Of a stretch of 64,000 nucleotides of DNA, positions 11,092 through 21,544 are shown in pieces. The notes under the pieces are model-generated. The model saw only the letters and a program-made list of their open reading frames with translations, did not search any database and was not told where the DNA came from. Each line of letters opens with the position of its first letter. Position 1 is the first letter of the stretch. Made by a program: the position numbers and the translations under genes. This DNA comes from Bimuria novae-zelandiae CBS 107.79 (Eukaryota; Ascomycota; Dothideomycetes; Pleosporales; Didymosphaeriaceae). The stretch is from contig ML976704.1 of the NCBI GenBank assembly GCA_010015655.1, positions 459,110-523,109 on the forward strand, in the 5' to 3' direction.

Positions 11092-13222
11092 ATGCGGTCA
11101 ACGGTTCTGCTCGCCCCCCTCGGCGCTGTGTCGGTGTCCGCCATGATCCCGCAGGCCTACCCTATCTGTGAGTACCATTTCCTACCTCAGCGTGGATATG
11201 CAATGGCCAACAGGGCTACGAAGTCTCTGCTGCGGCTGTGTACCATTGCTCATACAGGCTGCATGCTGACATGTGGTTATAGTTCCCCGTCATGCTCTCG
11301 AGTCCTACCGCGTCATGCTCATAGGCTATACCCACGGCCAAAACCGCGGGTTCATTCATCAGCTTGGGGACGGTCAGAACAGACTCAATGATCCAACCCT
11401 CCCCAACGGCAATTTCACATACACGCGCGGCCCAAACGGCAACGGAATTGTCGACGATCATGGCCGTGGCTGTATCATAACACCAGGCTTGACAAAGCAG
11501 TTTCAGTGCGATGAAGGTGTCAAGCGTAAGTGCCCTTGGCCCTTGTAAATACTCATGCGGTACGCTGACGCAATCATGTAGCGGAACTAGGATTCGAGGT
11601 CGGCTGCAACGGTACTCTGATGTACCGCGGCTCTGTTGATTTCTGGGCTTGTGCAGTAAACGATCAAGGTGTCACGAACGTATACGTCGAGCCGGTACTA
11701 CATCAGAAGAAGTGCACATACGTAAACTTGATGGCGGTGGTTCCCCACAAAGGTCTCCTCAACCTTTCCAACTGCACCACGGCACCTAGCGCAAAGAATT
11801 GGCTTTACCCTTGTGACAAGTCTTACAACAACACAGCACCTGAGCATCCTTCCAATCCAGTGGGCAAGAATCAGATGGAGCATTACGATTCTGAGACCAG
11901 CCCTGCCCCTTCCAACAAGATGGGAAAAGACAGACCCAAAGGGAACAGCGGTGTTCAATCTCCTGATGGACGCTGCGGTGCGCCTACAGGGTTCAATTGC
12001 TTCGGCAAGATCGATGGTCCCTGTTGCAGCTCCATCGGATGGTGCGGTTTCACTGCTCTTCACTGCGGCGCTGGATGTCAAAGCGAATTCGGCATTTGCG
12101 ACGGTTCCAATCACACATTGACCTCTAGCAATGGGCCCAGCAAAGCTTCCACTTCCGCAAAAGCGCCATGCAGTACTACCGCAGCTCATCCCAAGCCTTC
12201 CGTGCCCTCGTCTTCCAATTCCACAAAAGCTCATCCCAAGCCGTCCACGTCCTCGTCTTCCAGTACCACCGCAGCTCATCACAACCCTTCCGTGTCTGCG
12301 CCTTCCAATACCACCACAGCGCACATCAAAACTTCGGCGTCCTCATCTCCCAAGCAAGGTGTCCTTTCTCCTGATGGTCGATGTGGCGGCGCCACCGGGT
12401 ATCACTGTAACGGCTTCAGGGCTGGTTTTTGTTGCAGCGAAAGCGGATGGTGTGGTTCGTCGCCGAACCATTGCCTTCCTGACTGCCAACGCGAGTTCGG
12501 TGAATGTGGCATAAAAGCGATAGGCAAGGCAAGTAATTCCCCAGCGTGGTCGGCCCAGATCTCACTAGGATCGTGCTAATTACATCCTAAGACACCCGCA
12601 AATACCACGTCAACCGCAAACGTACCAAAACCATCGCCGTCTCAACCGCATGGCAACAAGTCTCCTGCCTATGGTTGTCCGCACGACCTAAAGGGTGACT
12701 TTGAGTGGCCAAGAATCATCCATCCGCTGGACAGAGCACATCCCAACAAGGTGGTACCTGAGTTGAAGAACGGATTGGTCCTCGACGACGAGTTTTGCCA
12801 GCTATATACGTTCCAAGTCAACCCGAGCTGGCGTGCCAAAAGGTGCTCACTGATTTGGCTCTTCCCCGACGAAGAGGATATTGAGCATCCCTCCTACCTC
12901 TTCAGTACCGAATCAAACTCGTCTGCTCTGTTGGAGTTCTGGCATGTTGACAAGCCTAGCTTGCTCAACTCGACCTGGTAGGCCACGAAAGCTCGTTTCG
13001 AATTCAGGTCTACATGCTGACTGGTCATACAGGAATAGTGTTGGTCCTAGCAAAATCGTCTCTGTTGGCCCTGTCGGCCCAGGATTCAGCTACAACGCGA
13101 AGACCTGGCAGTGTTCCGCTAGCGAATTGCAACGCTTCGTGGTTTGCGGTCGACACTTTGCTTTGCTGTACTACCAACAGCTCATACCAAATCCTATTGG
13201 ACTGTTCCTGCGGGCCTGCTAG
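11092..13222 (+). CDS. Secreted protein with two CBM18 chitin-binding modules and a C-terminal But2 domain
   Basis: Five exons (11092-11167, 11283-11525, 11582-12528, 12592-12977, 13033-13222) give 613 residues. The start MRSTVLLAPLGAVSVSA resembles a signal peptide, so the protein should be exported to the wall or medium. Residues about 26-220 form a Cys-containing N-terminal domain (RGCIITPGLTKQFQCDEG). Two hevein-type CBM18 modules follow at about 229-277 and 365-412, each with CG..G..C, CCS..GWCG and CQ.EFG.C. They are separated by a Ser/Thr/Pro linker with repeated AHPKPS/SSS units, probably O-glycosylated. The C-terminus from about 445 has the But2 pattern: YxFPR-like start, CSLIWLFPDEED, and a PNPIGLFLRAC end. 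Intron 3 (12529-12591) uses a GC-AG pair (AG|GCAAGT), the only junction that keeps both flanking domains in frame. Chitin binding is inferred from CBM18; the biological role is unknown. Confidence 0.85.
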
Positions 13223-13839
13223 GGTTCTGCTGCCTCTGACTTTCGACTTTGACCAAGGGTCAAATTGTTCAAGGTCGATTTTTCGTTATTGTTTTCTTCT
13301 TTTGTTCCTTCTGTAAATTGGTTGTTACTCTTTCTTTGCGTTTCTGGTTCTGTATGCTAGCTCCGTATGAATAATGGTTTACTTTTGAATCTGTTGATGT
13401 CCAGTTGTCATTCTGTCCACCGCGTTCGTGTATGCGTGGTATGTGAGCAGGTCTTCTTTTCGGTGTATGTTTTGCAGTGATTAAAAGACAGATCATGTGA
13501 AGAACACCCTCTTCAGGGTTGGGTTTCACTGACATGAGACGTAGAGTAAAAGATCAGTGTAGCTTGATCAACTATGGTTTCCATACTCATTCTTATACGC
13601 CCACAAACGCGCGCTCTATTCACCTCCCTTGACGCAGTGATGTGATACCGAGCTGTTCCACCGGATGCAATAAGATAGAATCAGTAGCCAATGTGTTACT
13701 CACCCCAGGATGAGTACAGAATATGGCCGATTTTCAATTTTGCGCGCGAGGTATGGAAAGAGAGAGCAACCGTCCACACTTCATCGCAAATGCCTGTCTA
13801 CCCAGCGAACCCGTTTTCAGTCTCGCTTTACATTACATC
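13223..13839. other. Tail-to-tail intergenic region
   Basis: It lies between the 3' ends of the CBM18-But2 gene and the GH92 gene. T-rich stretches just after 13270 may include the polyadenylation region of the former. No gene is supported. Confidence 0.5.
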
Positions 13840-16496
13840 TCAATATCCTCCTCCCTCACCCACATCAACAACCCTATGTCCCGGACTTGGTGGCTCCCTC
13901 CCGCTCTCCCAAACCCTCCTCTCTTCCCCCAACCTAAACACAATCTCCCCACCCTCGCTCATAATCCCACCCGCATCGCCATGCTCGAACCAATTCCTAT
14001 CCCACTCCACGCCATTAATACTCACGCCTTGGACGTAAAACCCCTCTTTCCCATCCCCATCATCCAACCCCTCCGCACGGATCCTCAGCGTCCGGTTATG
14101 ATTAACCGTAACATTAACATCCTCAAACCACGGACTCTCCAGCAAATACACGGGCGTAGTAACCACGGGGTACAACCCCAGCATCTGCCAGATGAGCCAG
14201 CAGTTGAGCGCGCCGGCATCCGAGTTCCCGGGGATGCCGTTGGTTGCGGTGGTGAAGAAGTCGTTTGCGAGCTGGCGGGAGCGGTGGACGGATTTGTGCT
14301 GCTTGTTGAGGTAGTTGTAGAGGTAAGGGGTTTGGAAGTCGGGCTCGTTGGCGATGTTGTTGATGGTGGTGATGCCGTAGCCGTTTGCGCCGAGGTCGAC
14401 GCCCGAGGTGTTGGGTTGGAAGACGTAGTCGAGGCGGCGCTCGAAGTGGGAGGGGCCGCCCATGAGGGAGATGACGCGCGCGATGTCGTGCGGAACGACG
14501 AAGGAGTACTCTGCGCCGGGGTTAGGGTATTGTACTCACCAAATGGGGACGAGGTGAGGAAACGGGCGGGGAGGGGGGCATACCAAACGCAGTGCCCTCG
14601 TAGCTCTCGTCTTCCCAGTTGCAGTTCCCGCAGTTTGTGATGTTGTACGTTTTGTGGAACGTGCCGTTTGCATAGCGCGGCATCACGAAGCCCTTGAATC
14701 CGCGACTCGAGGCTTCGGGGTCCCAGCTCAGCTGCCAGCCTGCAGAGCGGCGGAGATACAGGTCCTGATCGCCTGCCTCTTCCCCAGCTGCGATCTGCGA
14801 CACGGCGAAGTCGTTCAGTGAGTACTCCACTGTCTTGGACACGGCTCGACTGTTTCGATCGGCTGATACGTATCCCAGCGGAATCCAATCGTCGAGCGCT
14901 GAGCGGCCGTCTTTCAGTGATCCTTGGGGGTCTATAGGGTTCTCGTCGAAGAAGGGTAGCACTTCAGCGTTTTTCTTGACCGCCGCGTAGCCTTCGGTCC
15001 AGTTAATTTTCCCACGGAGACCCTTGACGTACGCATCCGCCAGGACGTTATCCGCGTTCGAGCCGCCTTGCACCAAGCCATTGTAGTTTCCTGACCGTCC
15101 ATCAGGGAGGAAACCCTCGTGCTTGAACATATCGATGAGCGAGCGAATCATCGACTCATAGTATGCCGGCTGTATCAGGTGCCACAGCGACACCTGGTTC
15201 CGAAAGAGGTCCCACATGGTGTAAAAGTCATCCCAGTAGGGCTCGTCAGACTCCCACAGGGGGTTCTCATGAATGCGCTCGCTGGGGATGAGGTGCATGA
15301 AGTACAGACTAGAATATAGCAGAGCGAGCCTCGTCTTGTTCGCTGCCTCGGAAGTATCGACGTGGATCTTGGAGAAGACATCACGGTTCCACTCATCACG
15401 AGCGGCCTGTGCGGTGTCTTTGATAGACCATGCGGCAAGTTCGTCGTCTTTATATGCGCATGCTTTCTCGACCGACATGAAGGAAATGCCTACGCGAGAC
15501 TTGATTGTCGTGGTTTCATTTGCGGTGCCGTTCCATGAGAAGATGGCGCCCACTCGGTCATTCAGCCCACCCGCTTGCGCCTTGGTGCCAGTATACGTCG
15601 GCTGTGGTATCGTAGCGTTGTTGAAAGTTCGAAAATGACGACTAACCGGGAACGTGTTCTTTCCCTTGAATGCCTTCGCACTATCCGGTGGTGTATCGAA
15701 CTCAGCGCATACGAAAACCGTTACAGGCGGGCCGATGTTCCACCCTCCTGCGATCGAAGTATATCCCGTATATACTGAAGTATTGGGCTGGAACTCAATC
15801 TCGCCGCCGGCATAAAACTGCGAGTCCCAGGACCGCGTTAGATGCGGGAGGTAGTGTGAAAAGTCCACAAGAATGTGCTTTTCACCTGTCGAGGGGAACG
15901 AGTACTGGTACAACCCTGCATGTCGCGACGCTGATAGCTCGACAGCGACGCCAGACTGAAGTTGTGTGCGAAAGTATCCGACGGTTGCAACGTCGTCGCC
16001 AACCTGTTCCTGTCAGCAGGTACCTCATATCATCCTTGACAGACAACGTACTCGACCCTGGCAGTACGTCTCATTATCCAACAAATTCACCGGTGCCTCA
16101 ATCATAGTTAAGGGCATCTGCGCCGGAAATCCATATTTCGCCCCTCCTCCGGTACCACTCTCGTGCATCAAGCTGATACCCGTGACTTTGCCTTTCGGCG
16201 TCCATCCGCCATTGAGCGCGCTTTGGTTCACAGGCAATTCGAAAGTATCGATTCCAAGCTTGACCATACCAAATGGGACCGCGCCGCCGACAAAGATATC
16301 GCCTCCACCATCTGCCCGATGTCAATGTCTTTCAAGCGCCTCAGAAACTACACACAAACTCACAGGAATATCCCGGAATCCCACCCTCAGATCCAATAAA
16401 CGGATTTACAAACTGCGCATAATCTATATCTTGTGCCCGGGCCTTCCAACCCAGGGCGAACCCAACCGCAACGACCCGAATGCTAGAAACCCACAT
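13840..16496 (-). CDS. Secreted GH92 family alpha-mannosidase
   Basis: Read from 16496 downward, exons 16364-16496, 16052-16311, 14584-16003 and 13840-14510 encode 827 residues. The start MWVSSIRVVAVGFALGWKA is a probable signal peptide. GH92 enzymes are calcium-dependent exo-alpha-mannosidases acting on N-glycans and mannan. Matches in order: NPFIGSEGG near residue 35, GGDIFVGGAVPFGMVKLG near 46-63, the central NKTRLALLYSSLYFMHLIPS and DEPYWDDFYTMWDLFR segments, NEPDFQTPYLYNYL (about 658), and GNSDAGALNCWLIWQMLGLYP (about 698), which carries conserved acidic residues. Intron 2 could end at 16004 or at 16010; both keep frame, and I chose 16004 because it gives a 48-base intron with a CTGAC branch site. 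A 305-codon plus-strand frame over the 3' end is a shadow. Confidence 0.92.
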
Positions 16497-17085
16497 CTGT
16501 AAGGCATGAAGCTCGTCCCAGTGAACGCAGCGGGTCTACTCTCCTTTTAAAGCGTCGCATCGCAGCTGCGCGCCCGCGGCGGTCAATAGCTCCCCGCATT
16601 TTACCTACTCTCGCAGCAGGAAGCGCGCTACCCAACCTTTGCAAGGTTAGCAAACGAGGTTGTTGCTGGGTTATCGGCGGGTTATGACGTAGCCGGGATC
16701 CCCGCCTTCTGCATCCGGTGCCTGCCAAGACGGCTGGATAGCGGAGGGGAGCGGCACTGCAGCAGTGTGCACATATCAACGAGGAGCATGGCGCGGGGTA
16801 CAGCACTAGGTATAGGATGTGAAAGTGGTGAGATTTCGTGTTGCGGAGTTGCATCTTAGGGTACTCAAGGTGTTGGCATGGGCTGTAAAACACATTCATT
16901 CGTTTGCTAAGCCAGCTGGACGTCTCGAATACGATGAAGCCATATCCTCTCACATGACAGTCAATCTGAGGTCCATCACGAGGACGCTCAATTACCATCA
17001 AAGTGTCTTGCTTCGACCTAAGCTTTCTCTCATCCCATGCTCCCAGTGGATGCTCCAGAGTGGAAGGGCCGAACGCCTAGTCAGA
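16497..17085. other. Intergenic region upstream of GH92
   Basis: Probable GH92 promoter plus the 3' flank of the orphan at 17086-19004. Nothing else recognised. Confidence 0.5.
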
Positions 17086-19004
17086 TCAATGCAACTCGCG
17101 AGGGTACATTCCCAAAAGGTATGTTTTGTTGATAGGACCCATGCCTTCCATCTTCTGGCGCGTGAAGTAACGTTGGAGATCGGTGGCCTCGGCCGCCGTC
17201 ATCTGGTTGGAATCACGCATGTAACGGATCAGTGCGTTCACGTAGCGCCGCTCTGCACACTGACGGCAGGAGGAGATTGCAAATATGTCTTCGGGTCGGC
17301 GCATATAGGCCGTGAGAAAAGCTTGCTCCTCCATTGTGTACAGCTGTTCGAGATTGCGTTTTGCCCTTCCAAGCTCCGCAGCCTGTGGAGTGACAAACTT
17401 TGAAGCAGCCTGATTCCTGGTCCCGCGGATCCTGGTCGAACCGGAAGCGGATGTCCACACATGGAAGCGCCGGGCCCTGTGAGCAGTGGGTCGTGAGAAA
17501 CTAGTCCGAGGCATGTCGTCCATAATCAGATTCACGATATCGACACCTGAGTGCAGTCAGCATAGTGTAGAGTGAAAACTCCAAGTACCCTGGATGACCC
17601 AGGAAGGGGCAACACGATGCCCGAAAACTCACCAGTTGGGGACTCCCGCTCTGCATCAAGGCGACCCTTGGCACGCTCGCAGTACTCGTCGATTTGCTTC
17701 CGCCGGAAGCCCTTTTTGACGAGTGCTGATCGGTACTCACTCAGCAGTACCTCGAGCACATCGACGCCTTCATCGTTGGCTCTAGCCATCCGGAAGCGTA
17801 CATACATGTGGGTACGGGTTTCGTCCACGCCACGCGGGTTCGGAAGGGTATAGTCCTGCGGCTTCGGGATATCGCTGAGCACAACATGCCTTGAGTGTTT
17901 GGTTAGCGTGAATAAGAGAGCTGGAAGGAGGGCATAAGGACTCACTCCGGTAGGTACCTGTGGGCCATGTACTCTTCCTGGTAGTTGTACTCAAACCATT
18001 TGTAGGCATCGACAGGATTCCCCCACGCAGCATAGCAGACGAGACGTCGAAGTCCGGAGGGAACGGATTTGCCAGAGCTGATCTCATTGCATGCGAACAT
18101 AACCTCGCGATCGATCCTGTCAATGATATCCCATCGGTAATCGAACCCCTCGAAGAAGTCGTCGAGCTCTGGATCATGCCTTGACCTCAAGGAGGGGGGA
18201 CGGAAGCCAACGGGCAGCCTGAAGTCACCGGACACAACTATACCGTCAACATACCTGTAAACTGCGTCAGCACATGTGTATGCCCGAGGGTGGACGATAC
18301 AAAGCCTGATCGTGCTCAGACTTTCTGTCCAGTGGCTGGAGTTTCGCCCACACCGGACTCGGCGCTCTATTCGCCACTATACGGCTTACCTCGCCGGACG
18401 GGTATAGCCTTTGATGAAATAACGGTAAGCCTCGAGTGGGGAGAGGTTGTTCATGAGTCGTATCATCTCCCTTCCCGTAGAGCAGGAAGCGATCTCAGGA
18501 TGCGACTCCATGAACTGATCGATCTCGTGGAGGAAGCCAATCGACACATTCCTCATGTTGAGGTACGCAAAGAGAGACGGATCGCAGCAGCTTGCAAATT
18601 TTTGAGTCTGCACTTGTTAACTGCATGATATCGTTTCTAGTCTTTTCGGTCCTCGCGCTGTACACCGTGGGGCGATACAGTAGGAACAGAGTCAAAATAC
18701 TTACCTGCAGTTCAGGTTCGCGCGGAGGCTCGGGCACATAAGAGTCGTCCGGCCTGGCTTCCTCCCGGATGTGCCACGGATTCGGCTGAGTGCTGTTGAA
18801 GTCAAACGCGCCAGACGGTGCACTCCTCGACGGAGCGGCGCGAGGCATGTTGCAGGCGTTCACGCCACTCAAGATACCATCATCGATGAACTGCCAATTG
18901 AGATTGACGTCGCCTGAGGCGTCGTCACCCCGAAGCGCGGCCATGTTGTTGTCGGAACGACGAGGAAGGTGATTGCGGGCCACCCTGCCTTGAGAAGCGC
19001 CCAT
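17086..19004 (-). CDS. Hypothetical protein, five exons, no recognised domain
   Basis: The model runs 18705-19004, 18390-18607, 17946-18254, 17633-17889 and 17086-17546 (514 residues). All four introns are GT-AG; intron 3 has GCTAAC near its 3' end, and every junction preserves phase. Exon 1 encodes an Arg-rich start (MGASQGRVARNHLPRRS) and an acidic/proline segment. The middle is rich in charged helices and aromatic residues (WGNPVDAYKWFEYNYQEEYM, DFFEGFDYRWDIIDRIDREV). The last exon has a CRQCAERRYVNAL stretch with two close cysteines. No signal peptide or membrane segment is visible. I do not recognise the family. The consistent splicing argues that it is a real, probably lineage-restricted gene rather than chance open frames. 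Confidence 0.65.
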
Positions 19005-20023
19005 TTTTCAATTGGACAGCACCCGGCTGAAAACGGTGAAGTGAACACGCTGGGCTGGACGGTAGTGTTTGGTGTCCAACGTGGATGTGTCGAGCTTGGC
19101 TTGGCGCGTGAAGGAGGCAGGAGCAACCACGCACCACTAGACCGCAGGTTGCTAGGGGACCAACGTCGTGTACTGCCCTCTCTCTGCTGCAGTTTCCGGG
19201 ATAATACACCGCTTGGGTGTGATCAGACTCCAGACATGGAACCTCAATTGGCAGCGGTCTCATTCCTCATTTAGTGGCCCACGCTGTTGTACGATCCAGT
19301 CTTGAGCTACCGATAAGGGCCCACATCTTCTTGAAGTGCTCAGCCTAGCACCGTTACTGTACTTAGTAGGGTGCCTCGTCCGTCGAGACGATCCTATAAC
19401 TGGACACCACTTAGCCGGGGGGCAAGCGCCGAAGTAAGATGTGATCTCAACAGCCGCTGAAGGGCTCGGTGAAGACAAAAGCTCGCTAGTGCGAAGGAGG
19501 GGTAGTAGAGGACCTGCATAGCACTATCCTATGGCAACACAGTGTACTCGGATCTTCATCGCGATACCCCAAGGATAAGCGACCGTGGGAAATCGTCCGA
19601 TGGATGGTAAACGGTATGGATGTGCTCCAGAGTCCGAATGCCGGAAGTCGAGGTCTTCACGTACCTAAGCAGGTAAGATTAGAATGTATATAGCTTCCAG
19701 CGAGGTCATTCAGAAGTGAGCGCCTGAATGAGATCTCATTTTGCTATGCGAGCCCCGTACGGAGCATTATACTGAGACTGAGCGTCATAAGGTTGTATCC
19801 CTGTGTCACCAGGCGTGAAAGGAAAGGCGTGCCCGTCTCCCGTGAGCACAGTATCAAAGGGTACGAGAGCGGAGAGAGACGATTCGTTCAAAGGGAGAGA
19901 GGGAATAGACAGATTTAGTTGGAAAACATGGCATTCAAGCAAAGTAATTCATACAGACCACCGTCTACGCCGTACCATATTCGCCATGCACAGAAAGGTG
20001 TGGAAGATTACAGCAGCCGGCGG
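19005..20023. other. Intergenic region between the orphan and VMA6
   Basis: One kilobase with the promoter of the orphan (17086-19004) and the VMA6 3' flank. Short frames only; no gene is supported. Confidence 0.5.
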
Positions 20024-21225
20024 CTAGAATACGCTGATATAGTTCCCGATCCGCTCTTTCTGGTTCTGGGCGATGCACTCGGCTATCCAAGTGATATTGC
20101 GGATTTCCTGTTGAGAATGTCAGCGACGCAAAACAATTAGAGTGAGAGTACCAACTTGTTCTCGCAGCTTGACCCAGGCGTACACAATGGAGTGTGTGAA
20201 CTGCCGCGTGAAGGCGAGCTTTGAGATCTCCATCTCTTTCTGATAGAACAAGTCCTCCAAGCTCCGCGACTCGCCACCCACACCACCTGCCATGTTGCCA
20301 ACACCGCCGCCACCACTGAGGCCTGTCTGGTCGAAGAAGGTCTTGTACTCTCCGACACCTTCTACAGCTATACGTACGCCCTCGACGTCGTCGGCCTTGG
20401 AAAGCAACAGGGTGCCTTCCGGGTGCAGCTTGCCGAAGTTGGGGTACAGCTTCTTGCGGTCCGCTTTCGAGAGCTCGGTGCCGAACGAGTTGAGCGTGAT
20501 GTTGATGCTTCTCCTGTCTGCCTCGAACTCCAGCACCTCTGACATGACCTCTGCCGTCGGCGTCCCTGCGATGTCGTCTGCTGAGTTGACCCACTCGTAG
20601 AAGTCCTCCAGGTAGTTCTTGTAGAGCGTGTTGCGAATGATCTCAATGTTAAGCTCGTCAAGGTCCTGGTGGCTAAGGGAACCCTTGAAGTACGCCGCAA
20701 GCGGAGTCTCGATGAGAACGGAGTTGTACAACTCCTCGATGTTGGTCGCGACGCAGAGCACGGGCATGGTCTCGAACCAACCAAGGGGATGGCATCGCTC
20801 GAGCAATTCGCGGGTATCTCGCTCGTGCAGGGTGCCGGTAATGAGCAGCGCAACGTTGTCGATCATGTAGCCGTACGTCAGGTATTCCATGAACTTGGAG
20901 AGCGAGCCAGTGGCGTTCGCTTGGACATAGCGGAACTCGGCGACGAGCTTGTCAGTCGTTTTGGCCGCGAGGGCAGAGGTGGAAGGGTTGGGTGGGAGTG
21001 ATGCGAGGAAGTCGCCATATGCAGGGGACAGCTGCAGCTTCACATCGTCGATGGTCTCGCACTGGGTAAGATTGTTGTAGTTCTGGCTGGTGAGCAGCGC
21101 ATTACGGTAGCCGCGCACGATGCCTTCAATGTAGCTGGGGAAAAGTCAGCACACAAAACAGAGGCTATATAGCAAGAAGATGTGCATGCATACCCGTACT
21201 TGACGTTGTAGAAGAGGCCCTCCAT
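20024..21225 (-). CDS. VMA6: V-type proton ATPase subunit d
   Basis: Exons 21194-21225, 20156-21134 and 20024-20107 give 364 residues, the usual size of the family. Subunit d couples the central stalk to the membrane c-ring of the vacuolar proton pump. The 32-base first exon ([11 protein letters not shown]) joins to [19 protein letters not shown]. Later family segments include [34 protein letters not shown], and the C-terminus [19 protein letters not shown] ending NYISVF. The last intron (20108-20155, 48 bases) has the uncommon donor GTTGGT, but the flanking residues LREQ|EIRNI match the family exactly. A Gly-rich insertion ([14 protein letters not shown]) lies before the C-terminal domain. 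The gene is divergent from the one starting at 21545. Confidence 0.97.
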
Positions 21226-21544
21226 GTTGGCGATGTAGCGATGCTTGCCCGCCGTGCTAGCGAAGCCTGGAGCTCGACGTCAATGCACTTGGAGCAGCTG
21301 CGTGATGAGTCAGCCATTGCCGAGGCGGAAGCGCACGGGCCCGTTCCGAGAACTTCAAGCTCGACATTCGCGACTTCCCCATTCCCTCTTCATCAAAACA
21401 CACCCCGCGCGTTGCCCGCACGTTTCGCAGCTGCCAATCCCGCTTGCACGCGCGCTTCTCGCAATAAATACCAATAAGCAAATTGTAAGTTATATCCCCT
21501 CCCCTGAAATGCGCATGCGCAACATTAACGGCTCTCAGCCCAAG
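21226..21544. promoter_or_regulatory. Compact divergent promoter with a predicted 5' UTR intron
   Basis: Only 319 bases separate the VMA6 start from the ATG at 21545. A well-formed intron fits at 21485-21538: donor GTAAGT, branch-like CATTAAC and acceptor CTCTCAG, six bases before the plus-strand ATG. If it is spliced, the upstream in-frame ATGs at 21245 and 21509 are not the true start, and the two transcripts begin within about 200 bases of each other. Confidence 0.6.

Noticed and set aside
13723..14640. Open frame of 305 codons on the plus strand
   Set aside because: It lies antisense to the GH92 C-terminal exons, whose protein motifs are unmistakable; the plus frame has no recognisable domain.
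21245..21544. In-frame 100-codon N-terminal extension of the 21545 gene
   Set aside because: It would start 19 bases from the VMA6 ATG and crosses a strong intron signal; treated as leader.
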